Assembly (NCBI RefSeq): GCF_042652985.1
Contig: NZ_JBHSHQ010000011.1
Coordinates: 53,330 to 117,329, forward strand
Source: Ruoffia tabacinasalis
GTDB lineage: Bacteria > Bacillota > Bacilli > Lactobacillales > Aerococcaceae
Length of the DNA stretch: 64,000 bases
Direction of reading: 5' to 3'
The translations under genes and the position numbers were made by a program. Positions 1 to 8,337 of the stretch are shown one piece after another (position 1 is the stretch's first letter; each line of letters opens with the position of its first letter). Below the pieces are notes generated by a model that saw only the letters and a program-made list of their open reading frames with translations, was not told the DNA's origin and searched no databases.

Positions 1-118
1 CTTTACTGCCATGGAGGGTTTATCAGAAATTGAACCGCTGTCCTTTAACTTACTAGATACCAAACCTTTAAAAGATAGTGCTGTGTGGTTACATTATTCA
101 GTAGATAAAGAAGATTAA
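1..118 (+). CDS. 3' end of an unidentified protein (partial)
   Basis: An open frame runs in from the left edge (reading frame from base 2) and ends at TAA 116-118, giving about 38 C-terminal residues that finish LHYSVDKED. The stretch is too short for me to recognise a family. It is followed at once by a strong bidirectional terminator shared with the convergent PspA operon, which supports it as the true end of a gene. Only the reading frame and terminator position are seen; no function is claimed. Confidence 0.5.
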   Translation, partial: FTAMEGLSEIEPLSFNLLDTKPLKDSAVWLHYSVDKED

Positions 119-120
119 AA

Positions 121-163
121 AAACGCCTTTCTTTCAGTTACAAACACTGAAAGAAAGGCGTTT
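121..163. terminator. Bidirectional rho-independent terminator
   Basis: A perfect 18-bp inverted repeat (121-138 and 146-163) encloses a 7-nt loop, with an A-run on the left and T-richness on the right. It separates the rightward partial gene from the leftward pspA-like gene and can serve both. Confidence 0.9.
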
Positions 164-173
164 AAATTTATTA

Positions 174-872
174 TTAAGATTCTGTATCTGTTGAATCTAG
201 ACCCATTTGTTGTTTAAGGCGAGATAATTCATCTTCAACAGCAGCGGAAGTATTTGAAGCGTATTTTTCTTCTAAAGCTTTGGCTTCGTCAATCGGTTCC
301 GTATTTAATTCTGACATAGCATTTGCTTCGTCTAGCATACGGTTCGCTTTATCTTCCATTCTTTCGAAGTTTCCAATTGCATTCTCAGATTGAGTGATGT
401 TACCAGTTGCGTCATTAATTGTTTTTTGAGTATTTGCCACTGACATTTTACCTTTAATCATCGCACGGCGTTGTTTTAATGTGTCGATATCTTTAGCAAG
501 CTTGTCATGCATTTGACGCATTTTAACGGCATTTTCATGAGCTGCAGCGTAAGCTGTTGCGTAACCGGCACCGATATTTTCAACTTCTTGTTTTTTAGTT
601 AAGAAGATACGTGCGTCAGCTTCGTTGTTAGCTTCTAAAGCTTTCTTAGCTAATTCTTCGAATTTCTTCACTTCTGCTTCGTTCTCATCGACTTTACGTT
701 TGCTGCGAGTTTCTTCGGCCATCACACTTGCGGTACTTTCTTTTACTTCAGCTAAGTCTTCTAACATATCACGTAAGTATTGGTCGATCATTTTCTCAGG
801 ATCTTCCATGCGGTCAATAATTGAGTTGATATTTGCACTGATAATGTCTTTAAATCTATTTAGTATAGCCAT
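174..872 (-). CDS. pspA: PspA/IM30 family membrane-stress protein
   Basis: The 232-residue protein starts MAILNRFKDI and is almost entirely charged helix, as in the PspA/IM30 (ESCRT-III-like) family: an N-terminal amphipathic helix, then long coiled-coil helices rich in Glu, Lys and Ala. Family members bind stressed membranes and help preserve the proton-motive force. The length is normal for the family. The start has a good GGAGG site. It lies 24 bp downstream of the TPM-domain membrane protein on the same strand, so the two probably form an operon, a pairing consistent with a membrane-maintenance role (inference). Transcription ends at the 121-163 terminator. Confidence 0.9.
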   Translation of the reverse strand: MAILNRFKDIISANINSIIDRMEDPEKMIDQYLRDMLEDLAEVKESTASVMAEETRSKRKVDENEAEVKKFEELAKKALEANNEADARIFLTKKQEVENIGAGYATAYAAAHENAVKMRQMHDKLAKDIDTLKQRRAMIKGKMSVANTQKTINDATGNITQSENAIGNFERMEDKANRMLDEANAMSELNTEPIDEAKALEEKYASNTSAAVEDELSRLKQQMGLDSTDTES

Positions 873-896
873 AATGTAATTCCTCCAAATTGTATA

Positions 897-1961
897 TTAT
901 TTGTCTTCGTATTTTTTTGCTAAATCGTCTGCTTCAGAACTTTTTCCGAAAGTGTCAATCGGTTTACTCAACATATCTTCGGTACGTTTGGCTTCAATCG
1001 CTTCTTGTTGCTTACGTTTACGCCACCATAAGAATAGGATTCCAACGAGAATCACGCCACCAATTACTAGTAGGACAGGTATCCAAGGTGAGGTTGTTAC
1101 ATCCATAATTCGATCAGCTGCATCACGGAATGACTTGCTAAAGAATTCAGATGTGTTGAGATTCATGTCATAGTAATATCGGTCAATGTAATCTAATAGT
1201 ATGTCAGCCGCTTCTCTATCAATCACTTGGTCAGCTTGGGAACCCGTGACATAATAAGTCGTGTAATTACTTGGTGTTCCTTCATAAAACATTAACAATA
1301 AGTGAGCTTCATCGGTGAATAATTCATCGTAAAGTTCATTGGTATATTCCTCTACTTCCGACATTGAAGCATTGTTTGAACCATTAATTTCAGTTGTAAT
1401 ATAGACGTGAGGCTGCACACCTGTTTTTTCATAGAAATGACGTAATCCATCATTCATAACGGTTTGGTTTTCAACCCAGTTAGCGTCATCGGTGTAATAA
1501 TCCGTTTCATTGACTGAACCTGCTGGTAGTGGCTCACGTTCAACGGTTGAGCGCGTTACAGAAGTTTCAGAGCTGGATGAATTATTATTCGAACTCCCAC
1601 CCATACCACCAAATATCATTGGTAATATGAACATGATGATTACACCAATAATAACTATTGAGATGAGTGTGCTTGAACAGCCACCGCCACCTCCGCCTCT
1701 ATAAGGTCCTCCACCAAAGGAGCTTCTTCTGCGACGAGAACCCCATGAGTTAAAGATTGGTCCGGTTCGAATGACTGGACGAGAATTGTAACCTCCGCCG
1801 CCCCAAGAACCGCCACCACCCCAAGAGCCTCCGCCACGACTACCACCGAATGATCCGCCACCGCGTCCACCAGAACTACTGCGACCACCGCCACCACGAG
1901 ACCCACCGAAGCCACCGCTGCGACCACCGCCGCCACCTCCGCGGCCTCCTCCTCTTGCCAT
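897..1961 (-). CDS. TPM-domain membrane protein with Gly-rich N-terminus
   Basis: About 354 residues. The first ~95 residues are a low-complexity Gly/Ser/Arg segment (repeated RGGG and GGGG), followed by a hydrophobic segment (~95-120), a TPM_phosphatase-like domain (~150-285), a second membrane helix (~293-315) followed by WWRKRK, and a charged tail. TPM proteins are linked to membrane protein quality control. An ATG lies six bases upstream, at 1967, but only one base after the AGAGAGG site; ATG 1961 has the normal spacing and is preferred. It is first in an operon with the PspA-like gene. The Gly-rich head is unusual and could be disordered or interact with nucleic acid or membrane (inference). 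Confidence 0.78.
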   Translation of the reverse strand: MARGGGRGGGGGGRSGGFGGSRGGGGRSSSGGRGGGSFGGSRGGGSWGGGGSWGGGGYNSRPVIRTGPIFNSWGSRRRRSSFGGGPYRGGGGGGCSSTLISIVIIGVIIMFILPMIFGGMGGSSNNNSSSSETSVTRSTVEREPLPAGSVNETDYYTDDANWVENQTVMNDGLRHFYEKTGVQPHVYITTEINGSNNASMSEVEEYTNELYDELFTDEAHLLLMFYEGTPSNYTTYYVTGSQADQVIDREAADILLDYIDRYYYDMNLNTSEFFSKSFRDAADRIMDVTTSPWIPVLLVIGGVILVGILFLWWRKRKQQEAIEAKRTEDMLSKPIDTFGKSSEADDLAKKYEDK

Positions 1962-2007
1962 AGACATCCCTCTCTTCCATTATTTCCATCATCGTTATCT
2001 TTATTTA

Positions 2008-2037
2008 AATATAGCATAAAGCGCTATCATCAATCAA
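2008..2037 (-). promoter_or_regulatory. Candidate promoter for the TPM-pspA operon
   Basis: On the minus strand, TTGATT (2037-2032) and TATATT (2013-2008) are separated by 18 bp, about 45 bp upstream of the TPM start. It is judged by consensus only. Confidence 0.4.
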
Positions 2038-2137
2038 TTTTGAACCCTTTTACAAAGAAATTGTCACAATGTTTGACCATCCAAGCAGTTAAATATAAAA
2101 TGAATAAGAATAAATAAAGTTTACGAGGAGAATGACA

Positions 2138-2965
2138 GTGAAATTAATTTCATGGAATATCGATTCACTTAACGCAGCTTTAACAAGTGACTCAGCGAGA
2201 GCAGAATTATCAAGAGCTGTACTAAAGACAATTAAAGATGAAGATCCAGATATAATAGCGATTCAAGAAACAAAATTATCAAGTAAAGGACCAACTAAAA
2301 AGCATTTAGAAATCTTGCAACAAGACGTGCCAGATTATACGATCGCTTGGAACAGTTCAAAAGAACCGGCCCGTAAAAGTTATGCAGGGACAATGTTCTT
2401 ATTCAAAAACTTCCTTTCACCTAATGTTACATATCCAGAAATTGGTGCACCAAGTACCATGGATGCGGAAGGGCGTATTATTACACTTGAATTTGATGAT
2501 TTCTTTATTACACAAGTATATACACCGAATGCTGGTTCGGGCTTAGTTCGTTTAGAAGAGCGTCAACAATGGGATATTAAGTATGCGGATTACTTAGCAA
2601 GCCTTGATAAAGAAAAACCAGTCATCGCAACAGGTGACTATAATGTCGCTCACAAAGAAATTGACTTGAAAAATCCTAAGAGTAACCGTCGATCAGCTGG
2701 CTTTACGGACGAAGAGCGTGAAGGGTTCACAAATCTATTAGCTCGCGGTTTTACAGATACGTTCCGTTATATTCACGGAGATGTGGAAGGCGTGTATTCT
2801 TGGTGGAATCAACGCGCGAAGACTAGTAAAATCAACAACTCAGGGTGGAGAATTGACTACTGGTTAGTAAGTGACCGAATTGCGGATAAAGTTCAAAAAT
2901 CTGAAATGATTGATTCAGGAACTCGTCAAGACCACACGCCAACCTTGTTGGAAATTGATATTTAA
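2138..2965 (+). CDS. exoA: Exodeoxyribonuclease III / AP endonuclease (ExoA type)
   Basis: 275 residues of the endonuclease/exonuclease/phosphatase fold. It cleaves abasic sites and removes 3' blocks in base-excision repair. Visible family motifs are SWNIDSLNAAL at the N-terminus, AIQETKLS (catalytic Glu), GDYNVAH (Asp/Asn), WRIDYWLVS and the C-terminal QDHTP with the catalytic His. An ATG at 2132 follows the GAGGAG site by a single base, whereas GTG 2138 is seven bases downstream and gives the usual MKLISWN start, so GTG is preferred. It appears monocistronic and is followed by a hairpin terminator. Confidence 0.93.
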   Translation: MKLISWNIDSLNAALTSDSARAELSRAVLKTIKDEDPDIIAIQETKLSSKGPTKKHLEILQQDVPDYTIAWNSSKEPARKSYAGTMFLFKNFLSPNVTYPEIGAPSTMDAEGRIITLEFDDFFITQVYTPNAGSGLVRLEERQQWDIKYADYLASLDKEKPVIATGDYNVAHKEIDLKNPKSNRRSAGFTDEEREGFTNLLARGFTDTFRYIHGDVEGVYSWWNQRAKTSKINNSGWRIDYWLVSDRIADKVQKSEMIDSGTRQDHTPTLLEIDI

Positions 2966-2980
2966 AATGTATTATAATGA

Positions 2981-3015
2981 CACATCAGTTTGTTTTATAT
3001 TGGCTGGTGTGTTTT
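2981..3015 (+). terminator. Terminator of exoA
   Basis: CACATCAG (2981-2988) pairs with CTGGTGTG (3004-3011) with one wobble and is followed by TTTT. Confidence 0.6.
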
Positions 3016-3101
3016 AGTTTAAAAGCTTATTGAAAAAAGGTTGTCTTACTGAGAAAATTTGAGATAATAGATGAGTAATCTTAATGAAGGAGCTTAAATT
3101 A

Positions 3102-3872
3102 ATGAAATTTAAAATAAAATGGTGTTATTTTTTAATGACAATGGTTGTCTTGATAACTTTACCCGTTAAAACCATTGGAGCGATTGAGTTGATTGATACC
3201 GAACTCATTGAACCATTTAAATCTGATTTAACTGTAGAAGAATTAGTTGAAGCCTTGCCAGAGGATGCGTCTTTAGATGATCCAGCACTCATGCTGATCA
3301 ACCGAGAAAACCGTTTGGAAGCAGATTTAGACATGGAATTTGCTTGGACAGGGACGGGACATGCCTACAACGCGAATATTTTCGAAGAGTTTAATGCTTT
3401 AATTACCGCAGCAGAACAAGCTGGATACTACTTTGAAACTGTCTCTGCTCACCGAACAATTGCCTATCAAGCAATGAACTTTGATAGTCGTTATAATATG
3501 TATATTGCGGATGGTTATAGTGATGCGGATGCCTTTTATATGACGGACATGTTTGTTGCCCCAGCAGATGCGACTGAACATTCGACTGGATTGGCTTTTG
3601 ATTTACTTGGAACGGATTGGCAAGAATACGGACGTGATTTACACCAAGCCTACGGCCAATACGGTTCTGCGATTTGGTTAGCTGAGAACGGTCATGATTA
3701 TGGCTTTATCTTACGCTACTTAGAAGGCAAAACACATATCACTGGTTACGAATACGAACCTTGGCATATTCGTTATGTAGGAGAAGACCACGCGACATTT
3801 ATGTATGAACATGGTTTGACTCTTGAAGAGTACTTAGCTTTAATCAATTTAAGAGATACAGCTGAGGAATGA
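3102..3872 (+). CDS. Secreted VanY-like D-Ala-D-Ala carboxypeptidase (M15B)
   Basis: 256 residues with an N-terminal signal peptide or anchor (hydrophobic ~8-24). The M15B metallopeptidase signatures are present: SAHRTIAYQ, the zinc-binding HSTGLAFDL (His and Asp), and the C-terminal EPWHIRYVG (catalytic Glu and third zinc His). Such enzymes trim the terminal D-Ala of peptidoglycan stem peptides outside the membrane. ATG 3084 lies before the AAGGAG site, so ATG 3102 (nine bases after it) is the start. No resistance genes are nearby, so a housekeeping wall role is more likely than glycopeptide resistance. Confidence 0.88.
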   Translation: MKFKIKWCYFLMTMVVLITLPVKTIGAIELIDTELIEPFKSDLTVEELVEALPEDASLDDPALMLINRENRLEADLDMEFAWTGTGHAYNANIFEEFNALITAAEQAGYYFETVSAHRTIAYQAMNFDSRYNMYIADGYSDADAFYMTDMFVAPADATEHSTGLAFDLLGTDWQEYGRDLHQAYGQYGSAIWLAENGHDYGFILRYLEGKTHITGYEYEPWHIRYVGEDHATFMYEHGLTLEEYLALINLRDTAEE

Positions 3873-3903
3873 TTATTTTCAATAAAAAATAAGGAGGTGC
3901 AGA

Positions 3904-4251
3904 ATGGAAAACGTACCTAATTGCCCACAATGTCAGTCGGAATACACGTATGAAGATGGTGCATTATTCGTCTGTCCGGAATGTGCTTACGAATGGACTG
4001 CAAGTGAACAAGCAGACATCGAGGCTAGCGAAACAATTACAGATTCGAATGGGAATGAGCTTGCGGACGGTGATACAGTTATCGTTGTCAAAGATTTGAA
4101 AGTAAAAGGTTTCAAATCAGCGATTAAGCAAGGAACGAAAGTAAAGAACATTAAGTTAATTATTGATCCAGCCGATGGACATGACATTGATTGTAAGATT
4201 GATGGTTTCGGAGCGATGAAATTAAAGTCTGAATTCGTTAAAAAAGCATAA
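3904..4251 (+). CDS. PhnA/YjdM family zinc-ribbon protein
   Basis: 115 residues. The N-terminal zinc ribbon has CPQC and CPEC pairs, followed by the PhnA domain with the DSNGNELADGDTV and VKGFKSAIKQGTKVKNIKL segments typical of YjdM. Despite the historical 'alkylphosphonate utilisation' label, the family's role is not established. An AAGGAGGTG site precedes the start. It sits 31 bp after the VanY-like gene, so cotranscription is possible. Confidence 0.9.
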   Translation: MENVPNCPQCQSEYTYEDGALFVCPECAYEWTASEQADIEASETITDSNGNELADGDTVIVVKDLKVKGFKSAIKQGTKVKNIKLIIDPADGHDIDCKIDGFGAMKLKSEFVKKA

Positions 4252-4261
4252 AGTTAAGCTT

Positions 4262-4292
4262 TACCTCACTGTTTAAAGTGGGGTATTTATTT
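4262..4292 (+). terminator. Terminator after the PhnA-type gene
   Basis: TACCTCACT (4262-4270) pairs with AGTGGGGTA (4277-4285) around a 6-nt loop and is followed by a T-rich tract. Confidence 0.65.
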
Positions 4293-4317
4293 AACAAAAA
4301 ATAATGAGGTGAGCAAG

Positions 4318-5250
4318 TTGTTAAAGAAAATATTATTATTCGTTTCCGTGTTTTTATTGGCGGCGTGTAGCACATCTGAAGAATCTGTGCCAGTTATTGA
4401 AGAAGAAGAGACGACTCAAAGTGAGTCTGTTGAGAGTGAGACAGAGGAGTCTGTGACTGAAGAATTATCTCAAGACTATAGTCAATTCACTTCTATGGAA
4501 GAATTAGTGACGGCAACAATTCAAGAATTCGGTTTGAATCCAGAGGCTGTTTCAGTTGCCTATCATAATTACCAGACTGACACAGATTTTTTCTATAACG
4601 AGCGAACGCCAATGCTTGTTGGAAGTGTGACGAAAGTGGGTGTCGCAAGACTTTACGCAGATTTAATTGCCGATGGTGTGATGTCTTTTGAGACAGAGTT
4701 ACCTTATAGTGACGCTTTGTTCGAGGAGGGTGCCGGTCCAGTGACGAATGGTGAGAAGAAGGCGTCATATCCTTTATATGAGTTGTTTTACAATTCATTA
4801 GCTCTGTCAGATAACACCGCTTTTAATATGCTTTTCTCTTATTACCAGCAAATTTATGGAAATGTGCAAGAGTCACTTTTAAATTTAAGCGGACTGTCGT
4901 TTGATCAAGCTGAGTATACAACGAATAATATGGCAGACGCCCAGATGATTTTGAATATTTTACTTCCCGTCGCCACTGAAGATAAATACAGTTATATTTT
5001 AACGTCACTTAGCGGGAACACCGAGGCAGAATATTTTAAAAAATACATCCAAGAAGGTATGTTCACAAAATACGGTAGTATCGGCGGGTCTCTTCACGAC
5101 TCCGGTATTTATATGGAGGACGGCGAACCGGTCTATGCTTTAGTTGTCTTAACGAATGGCCAAGGAAATGTAGATGAATTTCTAGCGACGATGAACCTTA
5201 GAATGAATGAATGGGGCAAAATCCAACAACAAAACACCCAAACAGATTAG
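4318..5250 (+). CDS. Beta-lactamase-fold serine hydrolase lipoprotein
   Basis: About 310 residues. It has a lipoprotein signal ending LLAAC, then an acidic Glu/Ser/Thr linker (~20-55), then a class-A-like serine hydrolase domain. Catalytic-type motifs are SVTK (SxxK), SDN, and a KYG in the KTG position. Such extracytoplasmic proteins act on penicillin-like or peptidoglycan substrates or are inactive relatives; which applies cannot be told here. GTG 4309 overlaps the ribosome site, while TTG 4318 follows GAGGTGAG at normal spacing and is preferred. Confidence 0.8.
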   Translation: MLKKILLFVSVFLLAACSTSEESVPVIEEEETTQSESVESETEESVTEELSQDYSQFTSMEELVTATIQEFGLNPEAVSVAYHNYQTDTDFFYNERTPMLVGSVTKVGVARLYADLIADGVMSFETELPYSDALFEEGAGPVTNGEKKASYPLYELFYNSLALSDNTAFNMLFSYYQQIYGNVQESLLNLSGLSFDQAEYTTNNMADAQMILNILLPVATEDKYSYILTSLSGNTEAEYFKKYIQEGMFTKYGSIGGSLHDSGIYMEDGEPVYALVVLTNGQGNVDEFLATMNLRMNEWGKIQQQNTQTD

Positions 5251-5300
5251 AATTATGTTAGAATACTATTAAAACTTTAAAAGCTGAGGGGGATTGTGTT

Positions 5301-6194
5301 TTGGAAAAAGTTAAATTAGTGGTCGCAATGTTAATCGTGGGGTCCATTGGGATTTTTGTTCATTTTATTCCGCTGCCATCTGCTGTGATTGCTTTGTTTA
5401 GAGCTGTTATCGGAACACTTTTCCTGCTCGGGGTTATGATTTTTAAGAAAACGAAGATTGATTGGGCTGTTGTTAAGAAAAATTCGATTTACTTAATTAT
5501 TTCCGGAACGGCGATTGGTTTTAATTGGATTTTCCTATTTGAGGCGTATCAATATACAAGCGTCGCCGTCGCAACTTTGTGCTACTATATGGCACCCGCC
5601 TTTGTGGTATTATTAGCACCTTTTGTATTAAATGAAAAAATGACGATTTATAATCTCATGAGCACAGTTGCTGCCTTGTTCGGAGCGGTCTTGATTTCAG
5701 GTGTGTTTGGTGGGGTGCAAGTCAACTTAATCGGGGTCGGATATGGAATCGGTGCAGCAGTTCTGTATGCATGGATCATGATTTTAAATAAAAAGACTAA
5801 AGGCTTACCAGGATTAGAACTGACCTTCTTCCAATTGTTAGTTTCAGCAGTGGTGATGGTTCCATATGTGTTCCTGACCGAGGACTTAAGTGGATTGAGT
5901 TTCACGCCTTCCGTGCTAGGACTTTTGTTGATCGTCGGAGTTGTTCATACAGGCTGGGTTTACCAACTATTTTTTGAAGCCTTGAATAAATTGCCAGCTC
6001 AAACCTCATCACTCTTGAGCTACATTGATCCAGTTACAGCTATTATCCTATCGGCAGTATTGCTACACCAACCTCTAAGCACGATACAAATTGTTGGGAC
6101 GCTGTTTATTCTAGGCTCGGCGGTCATGAATGAGGTATTTAACTTTAGAAAGCAGAGATCAAGTGTGCCAAAGCAGTCTGAGAATTTAATATAG
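5301..6194 (+). CDS. EamA-family (DMT superfamily) transporter
   Basis: 297 residues with about ten hydrophobic segments arranged as two EamA repeats (roughly 1-130 and 145-280), as expected for drug/metabolite exporters. The motif LLSYIDPVTAIILSAVLL near the C-terminus is characteristic. The start is TTG 5301, eight bases after GAGGGGG. Substrate is unknown. It is probably monocistronic. A repeat array follows immediately in place of a clear terminator. Confidence 0.88.
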   Translation: MEKVKLVVAMLIVGSIGIFVHFIPLPSAVIALFRAVIGTLFLLGVMIFKKTKIDWAVVKKNSIYLIISGTAIGFNWIFLFEAYQYTSVAVATLCYYMAPAFVVLLAPFVLNEKMTIYNLMSTVAALFGAVLISGVFGGVQVNLIGVGYGIGAAVLYAWIMILNKKTKGLPGLELTFFQLLVSAVVMVPYVFLTEDLSGLSFTPSVLGLLLIVGVVHTGWVYQLFFEALNKLPAQTSSLLSYIDPVTAIILSAVLLHQPLSTIQIVGTLFILGSAVMNEVFNFRKQRSSVPKQSENLI

Positions 6195-6240
6195 AAGTTA
6201 TAAACACTATTCTTGAATGGAATGGTGTTTTTTTATGCTT

Positions 6241-6440
6241 GCGGGGCGTCGTGACCTGGCGCGACGCTACGCATTTTCGTTTGCGGACTGTCGCGCCGGC
6301 TCACGACGCTCCACATTTTCATTTGCGTACTGTCGCGCCGGCTCACGACGCCCCGTATTTTCATTTGCGTACTGTCGCGCCGGCTCACGACGCCCCGTAT
6401 TTTCATTTGCGTACTGTCGCGCCGACTCACGACGCTCCGC
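6241..6440. repeat. GC-rich tandem repeat, 42-bp period, plus an inverted copy
   Basis: Units start at 6287, 6329 and 6371, with a partial unit at 6413: exactly 42 bp apart and nearly identical. Each holds GTCGCG and CACGAC arms around CCGGCT. The first ~30 bp (6241-6271) is the same motif in reverse orientation, so the whole block could also fold end to end. It is much richer in GC than its surroundings. Because the period is a multiple of three, long frames stay open through it, but they have no ribosome site or codon bias and are not annotated as genes. Confidence 0.9.
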
Positions 6441-6602
6441 AAGTCTAAATCCCCCAAAAACCCGACTAAATTCCATAATGACTATCCTTACATATAAAAA
6501 TAATCATTCAATCCAATTCATGAAATGTTTTTTGGTTAACAATATAATAATAGCTAAATTTGCTTCTCAAATAAAAATAATAAAAAATTAACATTATTCA
6601 TT

Positions 6603-6630
6603 TTGATATTTGAATAATTTATGGTAATCT
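6603..6630 (+). promoter_or_regulatory. Candidate promoter upstream of the atp operon
   Basis: TTGATA at 6603-6608 and TAATCT at 6625-6630 are 16 bp apart, about 310 bp before atpZ. It would produce a leader containing the hairpin at 6769-6804. Confidence 0.35.
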
Positions 6631-6768
6631 CAATATATAAAGGTAAAGAATATAAGGGTTTACAAATGAAGGAGTTACACCGATACATAGAGATAACGAG
6701 GATAAATATAAGTATTGAAATTAATCTTTACCTTATACATAAGGTGAAAATTATAGAAAATATTTTTG

Positions 6769-6804
6769 GTCTTTCTCGAATAAAATTTTGAGAAAGACTT
6801 TTTT
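6769..6804 (+). terminator. Terminator-like hairpin in the atp leader
   Basis: GTCTTTCTC (6769-6777) pairs perfectly with GAGAAAGAC (6790-6798) and is followed by TTTTTT. It lies between a possible distal promoter and atpZ, so it could be an attenuator or simply insulate the operon from upstream transcription. A 41-codon frame (6666-6791), starting ATGAAGGAG without a convincing ribosome site, overlaps it. Confidence 0.65.
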
Positions 6805-6806
6805 CG

Positions 6807-6835
6807 TTCACAGAGTATTCATACAATTCTAATAG
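6807..6835 (+). promoter_or_regulatory. Candidate proximal promoter of the atp operon
   Basis: TTCACA (6807-6812) and TAATAG (6830-6835) are 17 bp apart, just after the hairpin and about 105 bp before atpZ. It is a consensus match only. Confidence 0.35.
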
Positions 6836-6941
6836 GATTGAAAAGGATATAGAATTGAACAAGCCTCTTCCTGTACATGGTTTTCATTTTAAAGCAGTCT
6901 TATATTTAAAATTTAAGCGTGAAAGTAAGGAGGAGGTTGTT

Positions 6942-7187
6942 GTGAGCAAAAAGGATTCCCAGGAAAAGCAGGAAAGAAATAATAAGACAATTCGCGCTTT
7001 AGCCCAGTTCTCGCATATTGGTGTTGTCATTGCCGCTTCGATATTTATTGGTGTTATGATTGGTAAATATTTGGATGCATTTTTAGGAACATCGCCATGG
7101 TTTTTATTAATATTTTCTTTACTAGGAATTGGAGCAGCCTTTAAATCTTTATTAGATATTCCAAAAGAAGAAGAGAAAAAGAAATGA
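6942..7187 (+). CDS. atpZ: AtpZ/AtpI-type ATP synthase-associated protein
   Basis: 81 residues with a charged N-terminus and two membrane helices (roughly 25-45 and 55-73), the second ending LLDIPKEEEKKK. It matches the small AtpZ protein found first in many F-ATPase operons, which forms a complex with AtpI and is implicated in cation transport or c-ring assembly. A longer frame opens at TTG 6855, but the AAGGAGGAGG site at 6928-6936 points to GTG 6942. The gene is 15 bp from atpI. Confidence 0.85.
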   Translation: MSKKDSQEKQERNNKTIRALAQFSHIGVVIAASIFIGVMIGKYLDAFLGTSPWFLLIFSLLGIGAAFKSLLDIPKEEEKKK

Positions 7188-7202
7188 TGAAAGGGGAGTG
7201 AC

Positions 7203-7580
7203 ATGTTGAAACTGACTTATATTGCTAAGCGAATGATTTACTCTATTCTGATTATTGCACTTATTGGTATTGTCGGATCAGTATTATTTTACCAGTCATT
7301 GGAATTTCTTCCGTTTTTATGGGGAGTGATCCTTGGATCGTTAACAAGTATAGTGAAAGTGGTTCTTTTAGATAAAGCGGTGGATAAAGCACTCTCGATG
7401 GATAACAAGAAAGCGAAAAATTATGTTGGCTTACAACATATACTCAGACTGTTTCTTTCTGGGGTTGTGCTTGTATTGGGAGCAGTTGTACCACAAATTA
7501 ACCTCTGGGGTGTTGTTTTAGGGATTCTTGCTTTTCAGCTTTCTGTATACACCGTTCGAAATGTAAAAAACGCAAAATAA
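7203..7580 (+). CDS. atpI: ATP synthase subunit I
   Basis: 125 residues with four predicted membrane helices, as in AtpI (UncI), the assembly factor for the c-ring. Position between atpZ and atpB and size fit. GGGGAG precedes ATG 7203. Confidence 0.85.
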   Translation: MLKLTYIAKRMIYSILIIALIGIVGSVLFYQSLEFLPFLWGVILGSLTSIVKVVLLDKAVDKALSMDNKKAKNYVGLQHILRLFLSGVVLVLGAVVPQINLWGVVLGILAFQLSVYTVRNVKNAK

Positions 7581-7599
7581 AATATAGGAGGTGTAGCTT

Positions 7600-8277
7600 A
7601 TGGGATTAAATATTGAAAACTACGGCGTCCTCAATATTGGTGGCGTTGAAATTTGGATCACCGAAACGATTGTCAACACATGGATTATTATGATTCTACT
7701 AACAATACTGGCACTTTTCGTCCGATTCAAACTCAACAGTTTCAAGAAGGTACCACGAGGTTTTCAAAATGTGATCGAAATTGTTGTAGAGATGTTTGAT
7801 AATTTTGCAGGTGGAATGTTAGGAGTCAACTTATCGTATATATCTCCGTGGTTCTTTATGATATTTGTCTTTCTACTCACCAGTGCGTTACTTAGCGTCT
7901 TTGGTTTAAGAGCACCGACTGCGGACTGGGCAACAACCTTTGCCTTTGCACTCGCCACGTTCGTATTAATGATTGGAATGGGATTCAAACATCGAAAAGG
8001 GGATTACTTAAAGACCTTCTTCGAACCACACTTTATCTTCTTCCCACTGAATTTAATTGGGGAGTTGGCTAAGCCAGTGTCACTGAGTTTCCGTTTGTTC
8101 GGGAATATGCTTTCGGGAACAATTATCTTAACACTGTATTATTCACTGACGCCCTTATTCGTACAATTTGGGATACCGTCTTTATTACACGCATTCTTTG
8201 ACGTTGTTTTCGGAGCACTACAGACATATATTTTCGTAATTATTAGTTTAATGTATGTCAAAGGGGCAGCAGAATAG
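7600..8277 (+). CDS. atpB: F-type ATP synthase subunit a
   Basis: 225 residues and five or more membrane helices. The essential arginine lies in SFRLFGNMLSG, the conserved stretch facing the c-ring ion site, with LIGELAKPVSLS just before it. It forms the ion half-channels of Fo. An AGGAGGTG site precedes the start. It is third in the ten-gene atp operon. Confidence 0.96.
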   Translation: MGLNIENYGVLNIGGVEIWITETIVNTWIIMILLTILALFVRFKLNSFKKVPRGFQNVIEIVVEMFDNFAGGMLGVNLSYISPWFFMIFVFLLTSALLSVFGLRAPTADWATTFAFALATFVLMIGMGFKHRKGDYLKTFFEPHFIFFPLNLIGELAKPVSLSFRLFGNMLSGTIILTLYYSLTPLFVQFGIPSLLHAFFDVVFGALQTYIFVIISLMYVKGAAE

Positions 8278-8337
8278 CCTCGGTAAATTTGGGAATAATT
8301 TTATAAAAATACAAAAATATAATGGAGGAATTAACAC

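Noticed and set aside
1655..2017. Val/Ala-rich protein on the minus strand
   Set aside because: It is a shifted-frame shadow of the Gly-rich codons of the TPM gene.
3084..3101. VanY-like protein starting at ATG 3084
   Set aside because: The ATG precedes its supposed ribosome site AAGGAG; the start at 3102 fits better.
3102..3872. Vancomycin resistance VanY
   Set aside because: No vanHAX, vanRS or related genes are nearby; M15B peptidases are common housekeeping wall enzymes.
6233..6591. Overlapping repeat-encoded proteins on both strands
   Set aside because: Several frames are open at once through the 42-bp repeat, which is expected for a period of 3n; no start signals.
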